Origin: Ruegeria lacuscaerulensis
Lineage (GTDB): Bacteria > Pseudomonadota > Alphaproteobacteria > Rhodobacterales > Rhodobacteraceae
Direction of reading: 5' to 3'
Assembly: GCF_013031245.1 (NCBI RefSeq)
Contig: NZ_WPZL01000014.1
Span: forward strand, 36,117-100,116
Length of the DNA: 64,000 bases
Both the position numbers and the translations under genes were made by a program. The notes beneath the pieces were generated by a model. That model made no database searches and had not been told where the DNA came from. It was given only the letters and a program-made list of their open reading frames with translations. Positions 27,573 through 36,089 of this stretch are shown here, piece by piece (the first letter of the stretch is position 1; each line of letters opens with the position of its first letter).

Positions 27573-29258
27573 ATGAACAATCGATTGCGCAAAATCACTA
27601 TCGTGGGTGGCGGCACGGCAGGTTGGATGACCGCGCTGATCCTGGACATGGTGTTTTCCCGCACTTCGGCGCCCAAGGATCGCCCGCACATCTGCCTGAT
27701 CGAGAGTCCCAATATCTCCACAGTGGGTGTAGGTGAGGCTACCGTGCCGCGCATGCCGGTTACGCTCCGCCAGGCGGGCATTTCAGAGCGGAATTTTTTC
27801 CGCGAGACCAACGCGTCGTTCAAACTGGGTGTGAAGTTTTGCAACTGGAATAAGGACCCCAAGGGCAATCGCATCGATTACGTGAACCCCTTTGCCCATG
27901 GCCAGATGTTGGAGGGGCTGGAAACCGCCGAGTATTTCTTGCGCTTTGGCAATGGGGATCGGGACTTTACACAGTCCATCTCGCCGCACGATCATCTGGG
28001 CCGCCTGTGCAAGGGCGCGCGGCAGTTGGGCCAGCCCGAATTTGAACAGCGCTTTGGCTACGCGTATCATCTGGATGCTGTGAAATTTGCGGGAATGCTC
28101 ACCAAGGTCTGCACGAAGCGCGGCGTAGAGCATATCCAGGATGAAGTTCAGGCGGTTGAGCTGGATGAACAGGGCAATGTCAGCCATTTGAAGCTGGAGC
28201 GTTCGGGCCGCCATGACATCGAAATGGTTATAGATTGCACCGGGTTCCGCGGATTGATCATCAATCAGGCACTTGGCGAGCCGTTTATGGATTATTCGGA
28301 CTACCTGCCCAATGATCGCGCCATGGCGTTGCAGGTCGAGCATCCCGATCCGGAGAAGATCGAGAGCCTCACGCGGTCCACCGCACTTGGCGCGGGTTGG
28401 ACATGGCGGGTGCCTCTCTACAACCGCGTGGGCACGGGTTATGTGTACTCATCCGCGCATCGGACGGATGATCAGGCGGCAGATGAATACCTCGAATGGC
28501 TGGGTGACAGCGGCAAGGGCGCGACGCCGCGCGTGATCCCGATGCGCGTCGGGCGCGTGCGCAATGCCTGGGTCAAGAATTGTGTGGCGATCGGTCTGTC
28601 AGGCGGGTTTATTGAGCCGTTGGAAAGCACCGCGATCCATATGATTGATCACGCGGTGCGCTGGTTCGCGGAGCACCTGCCCACGCGCGACATCGAGCCG
28701 TCATTGCGGGCCAGATATAACCGGCAGATGGACAAGCTCTATAACGAGGTTCTGGAATTCATCTGTCTGCATTATCGATTGGGAAATCGCACGGATGACC
28801 AATATTGGATCGACGCGCGCACCGAGATGAAGTTGCCGGACCGGTTGGCCGAGAACCTGGAGTTGTGGCAGCATCGCCTGCCGATGGACCACGATATTGA
28901 GTTTGCCACGCTTTTTGACAGTCGCGTATATCAGACGGTTCTTTTGGGCAAACAGGCATATGATACGGGCTATGGCGCTGGCATCCGCGATCGTCTGCGA
29001 CCGTTGAAGAAACCGATTTGGTTCCAGGGTATGAAGCGCGCGAAAGCGGACCTAGCGCAGATAATCAAAGCGATGCCGGATCACAAAACGCTTCTGCGCG
29101 ATATCCGTGGGGAGTTGGAGCAACCAACCTTTGGCATGGCGGCGGCGATGAAACCGACAGTGGCAATGCCGGGTGCGGCACCGGCACCTGTGGCGATCCA
29201 GAACATGCCGAACTTCGCTGAAATCCAAAGCGGCGCGAAGGATTTGCAACTGTTCTAG
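27573..29258 (+). CDS. flavin-dependent tryptophan halogenase family protein
   Basis: 561 residues from ATG 27573 (MNNRLRKITIVGGGTAGWMT). Rossmann GxGxxG is GGGTAGW; GVGEATVPRMPVTL and TNASFKLGVKF hold the catalytic Lys expected about residue 79; AGWTWRVPLYNRVGTGYVYS contains the WxWxIP-type halogenase motif (Val for Ile). SGGFIEPLESTAIHMI is also conserved. The family chlorinates or brominates tryptophan-like substrates using FADH2. Many proteobacterial members are associated with TonB-dependent receptors and have no known substrate. Here it is an orphan: no flavin reductase or receptor is adjacent. In-frame codons extend upstream to 27456 through the repeats, but without SD. Confidence 0.88.
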   Translation: MNNRLRKITIVGGGTAGWMTALILDMVFSRTSAPKDRPHICLIESPNISTVGVGEATVPRMPVTLRQAGISERNFFRETNASFKLGVKFCNWNKDPKGNRIDYVNPFAHGQMLEGLETAEYFLRFGNGDRDFTQSISPHDHLGRLCKGARQLGQPEFEQRFGYAYHLDAVKFAGMLTKVCTKRGVEHIQDEVQAVELDEQGNVSHLKLERSGRHDIEMVIDCTGFRGLIINQALGEPFMDYSDYLPNDRAMALQVEHPDPEKIESLTRSTALGAGWTWRVPLYNRVGTGYVYSSAHRTDDQAADEYLEWLGDSGKGATPRVIPMRVGRVRNAWVKNCVAIGLSGGFIEPLESTAIHMIDHAVRWFAEHLPTRDIEPSLRARYNRQMDKLYNEVLEFICLHYRLGNRTDDQYWIDARTEMKLPDRLAENLELWQHRLPMDHDIEFATLFDSRVYQTVLLGKQAYDTGYGAGIRDRLRPLKKPIWFQGMKRAKADLAQIIKAMPDHKTLLRDIRGELEQPTFGMAAAMKPTVAMPGAAPAPVAIQNMPNFAEIQSGAKDLQLF

Positions 29259-29549
29259 AAATTCTCTGCGCTCCGCTTTTAGTGGTTGGGCCAGGGAAAC
29301 CAAAAGTGCATATCCCAGCGAGTGAACTGGAAGAAATCTTCAATGCCACGGGCCTATTAGCAGCCGGAAGGTTGCGCATGGGTGATTGGCAATTACCTGC
29401 TGGGCTACTCCACTGGCACGCTAGCGCTGAGTGAGGAATTGAAAGCTCATGATGAAGTTGCAGTACGTGCATTTCGGATACGTTTCCCAAAGCACGTACG
29501 ATGAGTATTTTTAGCTTCTCGCTGACGAGCTGCGCATCACACCTCTGGC
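29259..29549. other. 291-nt intergenic region
   Basis: Lies between convergent halogenase and Lrp genes. I see no clear terminator and no gene; a 21-codon frame at 29446 is not convincing. Confidence 0.3.
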
Positions 29550-30011
29550 TTAAATCGGCAGAGGTCGCCCCTCGGCGATCGCCTCCATTGCGAAATACGA
29601 GGTTACGCTGTCCAGTTCGACTTTCTCGATCAGGCGCTGGTAGACCTTGTCATAAGACGCCATGTCCTCGGTCACGACCTTCAATTGATAGTCATAGTCG
29701 CCGCCGATGCGGTGGAAATCCACCACTTCGGGGATGGTCAGCACATGGCTGCGGAAGGCCTGCAGCCACTCGGCCGAGTGGTGCCGGGTACGCAACATGA
29801 CAAAAACCACCAGGCTCAGTCCCAGCTTCTCGCGCGCGATCCGCGCGGTAGAACCGGTTATGACGCCGTTTTCGTTCAATGCCTTCAGGCGCCGCCAGCA
29901 GGCATTTTGCGACAGGCCCACCCTGTCCGCCAACTCGCGCTGAGACAGCGTGGCGTCGGTTTGCAGCTCTCGCAGGATTCGTTTGTCAATCTGATCTAAT
30001 TTTTCGGCCAT
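29550..30011 (-). CDS. Lrp/AsnC family transcriptional regulator
   Basis: 153 residues. N-terminal winged helix-turn-helix: LDQIDKRILRELQTDATLSQ, RELADRVGLSQNACWRRLKA. C-terminal RAM (ligand-binding) domain: VVDFHRIGGDYDYQLKVVTE and the SYFAMEAI strand. Such proteins form octamers, bind amino acids and often control the divergent neighbour. Here the neighbour, 103 nt away on the other strand, is a class V aminotransferase-fold PLP enzyme, so sulfur- or seleno-amino acids are plausible ligands. That link is inference. Confidence 0.92.
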   Translation of the reverse strand: MAEKLDQIDKRILRELQTDATLSQRELADRVGLSQNACWRRLKALNENGVITGSTARIAREKLGLSLVVFVMLRTRHHSAEWLQAFRSHVLTIPEVVDFHRIGGDYDYQLKVVTEDMASYDKVYQRLIEKVELDSVTSYFAMEAIAEGRPLPI

Positions 30012-30042
30012 ATCTAAGCATATGACACAAAATTTAAGGAAT

Positions 30043-30056
30043 CTATCAAAAGATAG
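30043..30056. promoter_or_regulatory. possible Lrp operator in divergent region
   Basis: CTATC-AAAA-GATAG inverted repeat in an AT-rich stretch between the Lrp gene and the PLP enzyme gene. Lrp-family sites are often AT-rich palindromes of about this size. Confidence 0.35.
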
Positions 30057-30114
30057 GTGAAGATTCCACGCTGCTTCTCAATCATATTGGATTATGCAAT
30101 ACGGAGCCTTTCAC

Positions 30115-31530
30115 ATGACCCTGTCCAAATTTCGTGCAGAAATTCAAACCACCACTCGCGATTCCAACCTGCGCGACGGGCTGATCGGAGAGAATGTTCT
30201 GATCCCGGGTCTGCAAGGGGACGTGCCGCTGGTTTATGCGGATTACGTTGCTTCCGGTCGTGCGCTGCGGCAGGTCGAGGATTTTGTCACCGAACAGGTG
30301 CTGCCTTTCTATGCCAACAGCCACACCGAAGCCTCCTATTGTGGGTCTTACATGACCAGACTGCGCCGCGAAGCGCGCGCAGAGATTGCCCGCATAGTTG
30401 GTGCCAAGGGAGAGGACGCGGTGATCTTTACCGGGTCTGGTGCCACGGCGGGTCTGAACCGGCTGGTCAGCTTACTGGGTGTGGATGCGGCTGACCGGCC
30501 GGTCGTTTTGATCGGGCCGTATGAGCATCATTCGAACATTCTGCCCTGGCGCGAAAGTAAAGCGCAGGTAATCGAGATTCCCGAAGCCGCGGATGGCGGG
30601 GTCGATCTGGCTGCGCTTAAAGAGGCGCTGATCGCGAACACCGCGTCCGATTTGATCATCGGGTCGTTTTCGGCCGCGTCGAACGTAACCGGCATCATCA
30701 CTGACCCAGATCCGATCACCCGGCTGCTCAAGGATCATGGCGCCATGGCTGTCTGGGATTATGCCGGCGGCGGGCCGTACCTGCCGATGGATATGGGACC
30801 AGAAGATGCGCGCAAGGACGCCATCGTCGTCTCGCCGCATAAATTCCCGGGCGGGCCGGGCGCATCCGGTGTGCTGATCGTCAATCAGAATGCGGTGCGC
30901 CGCACTTGCCCCAGCTGGCCCGGTGGTGGCACCGTAAGTTTCGTTTCGCCGTGGCGGCACGACTACAGCGAAGATTTGGCCACACGGGAAGAAGCCGGAA
31001 CGCCAAATGTGATCGGCGATATCCGTGCGGCGCTTGCCTTTATCGTCAAGGATGTCGTCGGTACGGAAGAAATCGCCAAACGCGAGGCGCTCTATAACCG
31101 CATGGCGCTGCAGGCGTGGGGCGACAATCCGAACCTGTCATTGCTGGGCGCTGACAACCCGCATCGTCTGCCGATCTATTCCTTCCTTGTGCGGGACAAT
31201 TCCGGCCAGCCGGTGCATCAGCAGCTGTTCACCCGGATGCTCAGCGATATCTACGGCATTCAGGCGCGCGGCGGCTGTGCCTGCGCCGGGCCTTATGCGC
31301 ATCGTCTGCTGGGGATAGATCGGGCGACATCGGATGAACTGCATGCGGCGCTCTCGGCTGGCGAAGAGATGAAAAAGCCCGGATGGGTGCGGCTGAACTT
31401 TTCCTATCTCATGAGCGAAGAGACGGTTCAGTTCATTATCGACAGCGTCAATGACCTGTCCCGCCGGACCGAAGAATTCGTGCCGTACTACAACGCAGAC
31501 CCGGCGACGGCCCGCTTCAAAGCGGCGTAA
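30115..31530 (+). CDS. class V aminotransferase-fold PLP enzyme (cysteine desulfurase/selenocysteine lyase-like)
   Basis: 471 residues from ATG 30115, preceded by acggag; an ATG 21 nt upstream lacks an SD. Motifs: YADYVASGRALRQVEDFV at the N-terminus, FTGSGATAGLNRLVSLLG, GPYEHHSNILPWRESKAQVI, WDYAGGGPYLPMD with the PLP-binding Asp, and SPHKFPGGPGASGVL with the Schiff-base Lys. Near the C-terminus is ARGGCACAGPYAHRLLGI, where a Cys-rich loop sits at the position of the desulfurase catalytic loop. It resembles SufS/CsdA-like enzymes but is longer. The substrate is not evident. Probably controlled by the divergent Lrp protein. Confidence 0.85.
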   Translation: MTLSKFRAEIQTTTRDSNLRDGLIGENVLIPGLQGDVPLVYADYVASGRALRQVEDFVTEQVLPFYANSHTEASYCGSYMTRLRREARAEIARIVGAKGEDAVIFTGSGATAGLNRLVSLLGVDAADRPVVLIGPYEHHSNILPWRESKAQVIEIPEAADGGVDLAALKEALIANTASDLIIGSFSAASNVTGIITDPDPITRLLKDHGAMAVWDYAGGGPYLPMDMGPEDARKDAIVVSPHKFPGGPGASGVLIVNQNAVRRTCPSWPGGGTVSFVSPWRHDYSEDLATREEAGTPNVIGDIRAALAFIVKDVVGTEEIAKREALYNRMALQAWGDNPNLSLLGADNPHRLPIYSFLVRDNSGQPVHQQLFTRMLSDIYGIQARGGCACAGPYAHRLLGIDRATSDELHAALSAGEEMKKPGWVRLNFSYLMSEETVQFIIDSVNDLSRRTEEFVPYYNADPATARFKAA

Positions 31531-31545
31531 GGGAATTGCCGCTTT

Positions 31546-31561
31546 TCTCAACGCGTTGAGA
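31546..31561. promoter_or_regulatory. 16-bp perfect palindrome
   Basis: TCTCAACGCGTTGAGA, a perfect palindrome 33 nt before hisC and 15 nt after the previous stop. It may be an operator or part of a terminator; no T-run follows. Confidence 0.35.
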
Positions 31562-31569
31562 CGGGTATG

Positions 31570-31593
31570 AGGGGCTCAATCAACGGAGCCCCT
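31570..31593 (+). promoter_or_regulatory. hairpin over the hisC ribosome-binding site
   Basis: AGGGGCTC (31570-31577) pairs with GAGCCCCT (31586-31593) across an 8-nt loop. The ggag SD falls in the loop edge and 3' arm, one base before ATG 31595. Folding would hide the SD, so hisC translation may be regulated or coupled. Confidence 0.5.
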
Positions 31594-31594
31594 T

Positions 31595-32680
31595 ATGAAC
31601 AAGATCACCCCACAACCCGGCATCATGGATATTGCGCTCTATCAGGGCGGCCAGTCGCATGTGGCCGGGGTGGAGCATGTGATCAAGCTAAGCTCGAACG
31701 AAAACCCGTTCGGTCCCAGCCCCAAGGCGATCGAAGCGGTGCGCGAAAGTGCGGCCACCCTGCATCGCTATCCCAGTACTGACCACGCCAGCCTGCGTGC
31801 CGCGATTGGCGAGCGATACGGCTTGGACCCGACGCGGATCATCTGCGGCGTCGGCAGCGATGAGGTGCTGCAATTCGTGGCGCAAGCGTATGCCGGGCCA
31901 GGCGATGAAGTCCTCTATACCGAGCACGGGTTCTCAATGTACCCGATCATTGCCCGTATGGCTGGCGCAACGCCGGTGATGGTGCCGGAAAGGGATCGTC
32001 ATGTGGATGTGGACAACATCCTTGCCGCCGTCACCGATCAGACGCGGATCGTGTTCGTTACCAATCCGGGCAATCCGACCTCGACGATGATCCCTGACGA
32101 GGATCTGGTGCGCCTGGCCGAGGGGCTGCCGCAGTCCTGCTTGATGGTGATTGATGGAGCATATGCCGAGTTCGTCGCGGGTTTCGATGGCGGCGCGTCG
32201 CTGGTTGACCGGTTTGAAAACGTGATCATGACACGCACATTCTCGAAGATTTACGGTCTGGGCGGGATGCGCGTTGGCTGGGGCTATGCCTCGCAGGCGA
32301 TAATTGATGTGCTGAACCGCGTGCGTCAGCCGTTCAACCTGTCTTTGACCGCTTTGGCGGCTGCCGAGGCGGCGGTGAAGGACGAGGAATATCTGACCTT
32401 CTGTCACGCAGAAAATGCGCGCCTTCGGGTGTGGTTGTCCGAGGAGCTCGCCAAAATCGGTGTGCTCTCGGATCCGTCGTGCACCAACTTCATCCTCGCG
32501 CGCTTTGCCGATCAGGCCGAGGCCGAGGCTTGCGATGATTACCTCAAGACCCAGGGTTTGATCGTGCGCCGGGTTGCAGGCTACAACCTGCCGAACGCTC
32601 TGCGGATCACCGTGGGCGACGAAGAAGCCTGCCGCCGAGTTGTTGCGGCAATTACCGCGTTTAAAGGGGGCGCCGCATGA
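31595..32680 (+). CDS. hisC: histidinol-phosphate/aromatic aminotransferase
   Basis: 361 residues, class I/II fold. Motifs: [60 protein letters not shown] with the PLP Asn, IDGAYAEF with the Asp/Tyr pair, and [20 protein letters not shown] with the PLP Lys. It transaminates imidazole acetol phosphate in histidine synthesis. Its 4-nt overlap (ATGA) with tyrC suggests it may also serve in phenylalanine/tyrosine synthesis, as some alphaproteobacterial HisC enzymes do. The other his genes in the window (hisZ, hisG) lie elsewhere. Confidence 0.93.
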   Translation: MNKITPQPGIMDIALYQGGQSHVAGVEHVIKLSSNENPFGPSPKAIEAVRESAATLHRYPSTDHASLRAAIGERYGLDPTRIICGVGSDEVLQFVAQAYAGPGDEVLYTEHGFSMYPIIARMAGATPVMVPERDRHVDVDNILAAVTDQTRIVFVTNPGNPTSTMIPDEDLVRLAEGLPQSCLMVIDGAYAEFVAGFDGGASLVDRFENVIMTRTFSKIYGLGGMRVGWGYASQAIIDVLNRVRQPFNLSLTALAAAEAAVKDEEYLTFCHAENARLRVWLSEELAKIGVLSDPSCTNFILARFADQAEAEACDDYLKTQGLIVRRVAGYNLPNALRITVGDEEACRRVVAAITAFKGGAA

Positions 32681-33597
32681 GCCATATATACGACCGTGTG
32701 GCGCTGATCGGATTGGGTCTGATCGCCTCATCCATGTTCTGGGCCATCAAAAGGACCGGGCTTGCGGGCGAAGTCACCGGCTATGCCCGATCCGAAGCCA
32801 CTCGCGACACGGCCCGCCGCATCGGCTTGTGCGACCGTGTTTGCGACAGCGCGCTGGAGGCGGTCGAGGGTGCCGATCTGGTTGTGCTATGCGTACCGGT
32901 TGGGGCCATGGGGGCAGTCGCGCAGGACATCGCTCCGGCTCTGAAACCTGGTGCGACTGTGACCGATGTGGGCTCGGTGAAGCGGCACGTTATTCAGGCC
33001 GTTTCACCACATATCCCTGAGGGCGTGCATTTCATCCCTGCGCACCCGCTGGCCGGGACCGAGCATTCGGGGCCGGAATCCGGCTTTGCCGAACTGTTCG
33101 ACAACCGTTGGTGTCTGTTGGTACCGGTTGAAGGATCGGACTCGGACGCGATTGCCCGGTTGCGCGCGCTGTGGGAGGGAATGGGCTCCAATGTCGATGA
33201 GATCGATGCGGACCACCATGATCTGGTTCTGGCAGTGACTTCTCATGCCCCTCACCTGATCGCTTACACGATGGTAGGTGTTGCTGACGATCTGCGCCGC
33301 GTGACCGACACCGAGGTCATCAAATATTCCGCCGCCGGTTTCCGGGACTTCACTCGCATCGCTGCCTCGGACCCGACGATGTGGCGGGATGTGTTTCTGA
33401 GCAACAAGGATGCGACGCTGGAAATTCTAGGGCGCTTTACCGAGGAACTGTTTGCTCTTCAGCGTGCTATTCGGACCGGTGACGGTGAACACCTGTTCGA
33501 CTATTTTACCCGAACACGTGCGATCCGGCGCGGGATCATCGATGCCGGGCAGGACACGGATGCGCCCGATTTCGGTCGGGGGAAAGCGAACCCATGA
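32677..33597 (+). CDS. tyrC: prephenate/arogenate dehydrogenase
   Basis: 306 residues. N-terminal NAD(P)-binding fold [20 protein letters not shown]. Catalytic-domain motifs: [33 protein letters not shown] with the catalytic His, and [16 protein letters not shown]. It converts prephenate or arogenate to the tyrosine precursor. The short length without chorismate mutase or ACT domains fits the TyrC (cyclohexadienyl dehydrogenase) class. It overlaps hisC upstream and the extensin-like gene downstream by 4 nt each. Confidence 0.92.
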   Translation: MSHIYDRVALIGLGLIASSMFWAIKRTGLAGEVTGYARSEATRDTARRIGLCDRVCDSALEAVEGADLVVLCVPVGAMGAVAQDIAPALKPGATVTDVGSVKRHVIQAVSPHIPEGVHFIPAHPLAGTEHSGPESGFAELFDNRWCLLVPVEGSDSDAIARLRALWEGMGSNVDEIDADHHDLVLAVTSHAPHLIAYTMVGVADDLRRVTDTEVIKYSAAGFRDFTRIAASDPTMWRDVFLSNKDATLEILGRFTEELFALQRAIRTGDGEHLFDYFTRTRAIRRGIIDAGQDTDAPDFGRGKANP

Positions 33598-34424
33598 TAC
33601 GAGGCTGGAGGAGTTTGCTGGTTGGACTTGTGGCGGTCAGCGCCACATCGACACATGCGGCCCCTCCAGAAAGCTCGTTAGTCCCGGTTGCACGGCCGTC
33701 AGTCGCGCCAATTTTGGCCTTTGCCGCTGTAGTGCCAGACGCGAAAATGCGTCCCGAACTGCGCCCGGTTTCGCCTCAGGTGCTTGCGGTGGCCGCCCGC
33801 CCGACGGATTTACCATTGCTCGGGCCGGACACGTCCCTGATGCCCTACTTGCGGCCCAAATCTCTGGAGCAAGAGGCATTTTTCAAAAGACGCAAACTGC
33901 GCAAAGGGTCTGTATGCGGTGACATCGACATCCAGGGCAAGCCCGTCGGCAAAGTGCCCGGCAAGATCAAAGCGTGCGGCATTCAAGAAGCCGTTCAGAT
34001 CACGTCGGTTTCGGGGGTTGTGTTAAGCCGCCCGTCCACGATGGATTGTGGCACAGCAATAGCGTTGAATGAGTGGGTCGATAAAACGGTCAAACCGACT
34101 TTCAAGCGGCGCGGCCCGGTGGTCGAATTACAGGTCGCCGCGCACTACGCCTGCCGAACCCGCAACAATCGCAAAGGCGCGCGTATTTCCGAACACGGTA
34201 AGGGGCGGGCCATCGATATCTCGGGCTTCAAGTTGGCGGATGGAGAGGTGGTGACAGTTCTGAACGGCTGGCGCAAGAATCCATCGCAAAGCCAATTGAT
34301 AAAGGTATGGCGCGGCGCGTGTGGCCCGTTTGGTACTGTTCTGGGGCCAAATTCAGACCGCTATCACCGGGATCATTTTCATCTGGACACGGCGCGCCAT
34401 CGCCGCGGTCCTTTCTGCCGTTAA
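33594..34424 (+). CDS. extensin-like family protein, exported
   Basis: 276 residues. Signal peptide GWRSLLVGLVAVSATSTHAA, then a Pro/Val-rich low-complexity linker to about residue 95. The C-terminal extensin-like domain reads SVCGDIDIQGKPVGKVPGKI, CGIQEAVQITSVSGVVLSRP, STMDCGTAIALNEWVDKTV, and ends SDRYHRDHFHLDTARHRRGP. The RISEHGKGRAIDISGF and HRDHFHLD motifs look like metal ligands of the D-Ala-D-Ala carboxypeptidase/peptidase fold (M15-like), so cell-wall action is plausible. The four Cys in the domain probably form disulfides in the periplasm. Its stop overlaps that of the convergent DUF2125 gene. Confidence 0.88.
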   Translation: MIRGWRSLLVGLVAVSATSTHAAPPESSLVPVARPSVAPILAFAAVVPDAKMRPELRPVSPQVLAVAARPTDLPLLGPDTSLMPYLRPKSLEQEAFFKRRKLRKGSVCGDIDIQGKPVGKVPGKIKACGIQEAVQITSVSGVVLSRPSTMDCGTAIALNEWVDKTVKPTFKRRGPVVELQVAAHYACRTRNNRKGARISEHGKGRAIDISGFKLADGEVVTVLNGWRKNPSQSQLIKVWRGACGPFGTVLGPNSDRYHRDHFHLDTARHRRGPFCR

Positions 34425-35422
34425 CGCAGGATCAGACGCGGAGCTGGTCCCAGGGGCAGGGGGCCCAAAGCGACAAAGCCATCCCGGAAATTCAGCTGCA
34501 TATCCAAAGCGTTTGGATTGCCGCCCAACCCGGCCATGAAATTCAGAGCGCGGGTTACCGGATCGACGGCCTGATCGGGTAGGGCGCCGGCCGCATTGGC
34601 CATGGAGATCATGTCCTTCCAGTTTTCAGCTTTTATTGCAATCTCACCTGTCGGGATGCCATTCTCGTCCACATCCAGTTCTCCGGCTGCGAACAATCGC
34701 AGCGCGCCCCATTTCATCTCGGCCAGATGCAGATCGATCTTCACCGGTTGCGGTCTGCTTTGTTCCAGCGCCGAGCGGTCCCAAGCCTTGTTGAACGTGG
34801 CGGTCATGTCCAGCTCAAACGTTTCAAATGCCTGTGGCAATGTAGCGGCAGAGCGCATCAGATCGCGCAGATCGTCTCCGGGCGTGAAGCCATCCATCCG
34901 CGCGCTGATTGCATAGGCTTCGGGAATCGATGTCTGTTCCATCACAAGGGCGAGCGTGTCGCCACCAGCCAGAGCCTCGGTATCATCGTTGATTGACCAT
35001 GGCCCGGCAGTCAGAGCCATCTTTTCCAGCACAAGTGCCACGCCGGGCTGCAGTTGCAGTTCTGCCTGCAAGTCGCTGGCCTGTATGGTTGAGGTCTGGT
35101 CGAAATAGGACAGGCGCTGGGGCGTATCAGCAAAGCGAAGGACCTGCCGGCCGGGCCAGATCGCGGGGCTTTGGAATTCGATCCAGTCGGCGCTCCAGGC
35201 GGTGCCGTTGACCGGATCGGCCAGCGCCGGGTTGTTCAGACGGGTCATGTGGTGGAACGGGTAGCCCGCAGTTTCCGCATCGGAAAAATCAGCTTGCCAG
35301 CCCTGATCCTGCTGCTTGTCGAACCACGACGTGATGGCATTGCGCAGTCCAAAACCGGCAACGAACCAATAAGCGCTCCAGAGGAGTGCGATAAAAATGA
35401 TAACTCGTACCAGACCGCGCAT
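34421..35422 (-). CDS. DUF2125 domain protein
   Basis: 333 residues with an N-terminal membrane anchor (VRVIIFIALLWSAYWFVAGF). The rest is a soluble, probably periplasmic beta-rich domain: AGYPFHHMTRLNNPALADPV, WSADWIEFQSPAIWPGRQV. This pattern (GYPF plus W.A.......P) marks DUF2125, common in alphaproteobacteria and of unknown function; a relation to AsmA/lipid-transfer-like envelope proteins is often suggested. It is divergent from the ChaC-like gene, 67 nt away. Confidence 0.88.
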   Translation of the reverse strand: MRGLVRVIIFIALLWSAYWFVAGFGLRNAITSWFDKQQDQGWQADFSDAETAGYPFHHMTRLNNPALADPVNGTAWSADWIEFQSPAIWPGRQVLRFADTPQRLSYFDQTSTIQASDLQAELQLQPGVALVLEKMALTAGPWSINDDTEALAGGDTLALVMEQTSIPEAYAISARMDGFTPGDDLRDLMRSAATLPQAFETFELDMTATFNKAWDRSALEQSRPQPVKIDLHLAEMKWGALRLFAAGELDVDENGIPTGEIAIKAENWKDMISMANAAGALPDQAVDPVTRALNFMAGLGGNPNALDMQLNFRDGFVALGPLPLGPAPRLILR

Positions 35423-35489
35423 GACAGATGGCCCTTTTTCCCGCCTCGGAATTGATGTTTATAGGCGTAAACGGGCAAGGACCAGAGCT

Positions 35490-36020
35490 ATGACGATGTG
35501 GGTTTTCGGATATGGATCGCTGCTGTGGAATCCGGGCTTTCCGGTGGCCCGTAGCGAACGGGCCACGCTGCACGGTTATGCGCGATCGTTCTGTATGAGC
35601 TCGATCCATCACCGCGGAACCGAAGAGCATCCCGGGCTGGTTCTGGCGCTGGACGAACAGGCGGAGGCCGATTGCAAAGGTCTGGCCCTTGCGGTTGAGG
35701 CGGGCCACGAAGAGCGCACGTTGCACGAATTGCGGGAACGCGAGCTGATATCCTCGGCCTATGTCGAGAAAATGCTGGATGTGCATCTGGACGGTGGCCA
35801 GATGGTGAACGCCGTGACCTATGTGATTGATGCCGATCACGTGCAATATTGCGGCGGCTTGCCGTTGGAAGAACAGGCTCAGATCATCGCCCATGCCGTT
35901 GGTGGGCGCGGCCCTAACACCGAATACCTGTACAACACTGCAGAACATCTGGCCGAGATTGACCTGCGTGATCCCGATCTTGAGTGGTTGGCGCAACGGG
36001 TGCGTAGCCTTACCGCATAA
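35490..36020 (+). CDS. ChaC-like gamma-glutamylcyclotransferase
   Basis: 176 residues from ATG 35490 (MTMWVFGYGSLLWNPGFPV), SD aagga. FGYGSLLW is the substrate-binding YGSL motif; the LRERELIS segment near residue 85 holds the catalytic Glu expected of ChaC; NTEYLYNTAEHLAEIDLRDP is the conserved C-terminal helix. ChaC enzymes cleave glutathione in the cytosol to 5-oxoproline and Cys-Gly. Monocistronic in appearance; the next gene starts 69 nt on. Confidence 0.93.
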   Translation: MTMWVFGYGSLLWNPGFPVARSERATLHGYARSFCMSSIHHRGTEEHPGLVLALDEQAEADCKGLALAVEAGHEERTLHELRERELISSAYVEKMLDVHLDGGQMVNAVTYVIDADHVQYCGGLPLEEQAQIIAHAVGGRGPNTEYLYNTAEHLAEIDLRDPDLEWLAQRVRSLTA

Positions 36021-36089
36021 ACCCTTGGCGTCACCGGCTGATTTTCGCTAGATTCGCTCCAGAGCAGGCAAAAACCGGGAGCCACGCGC

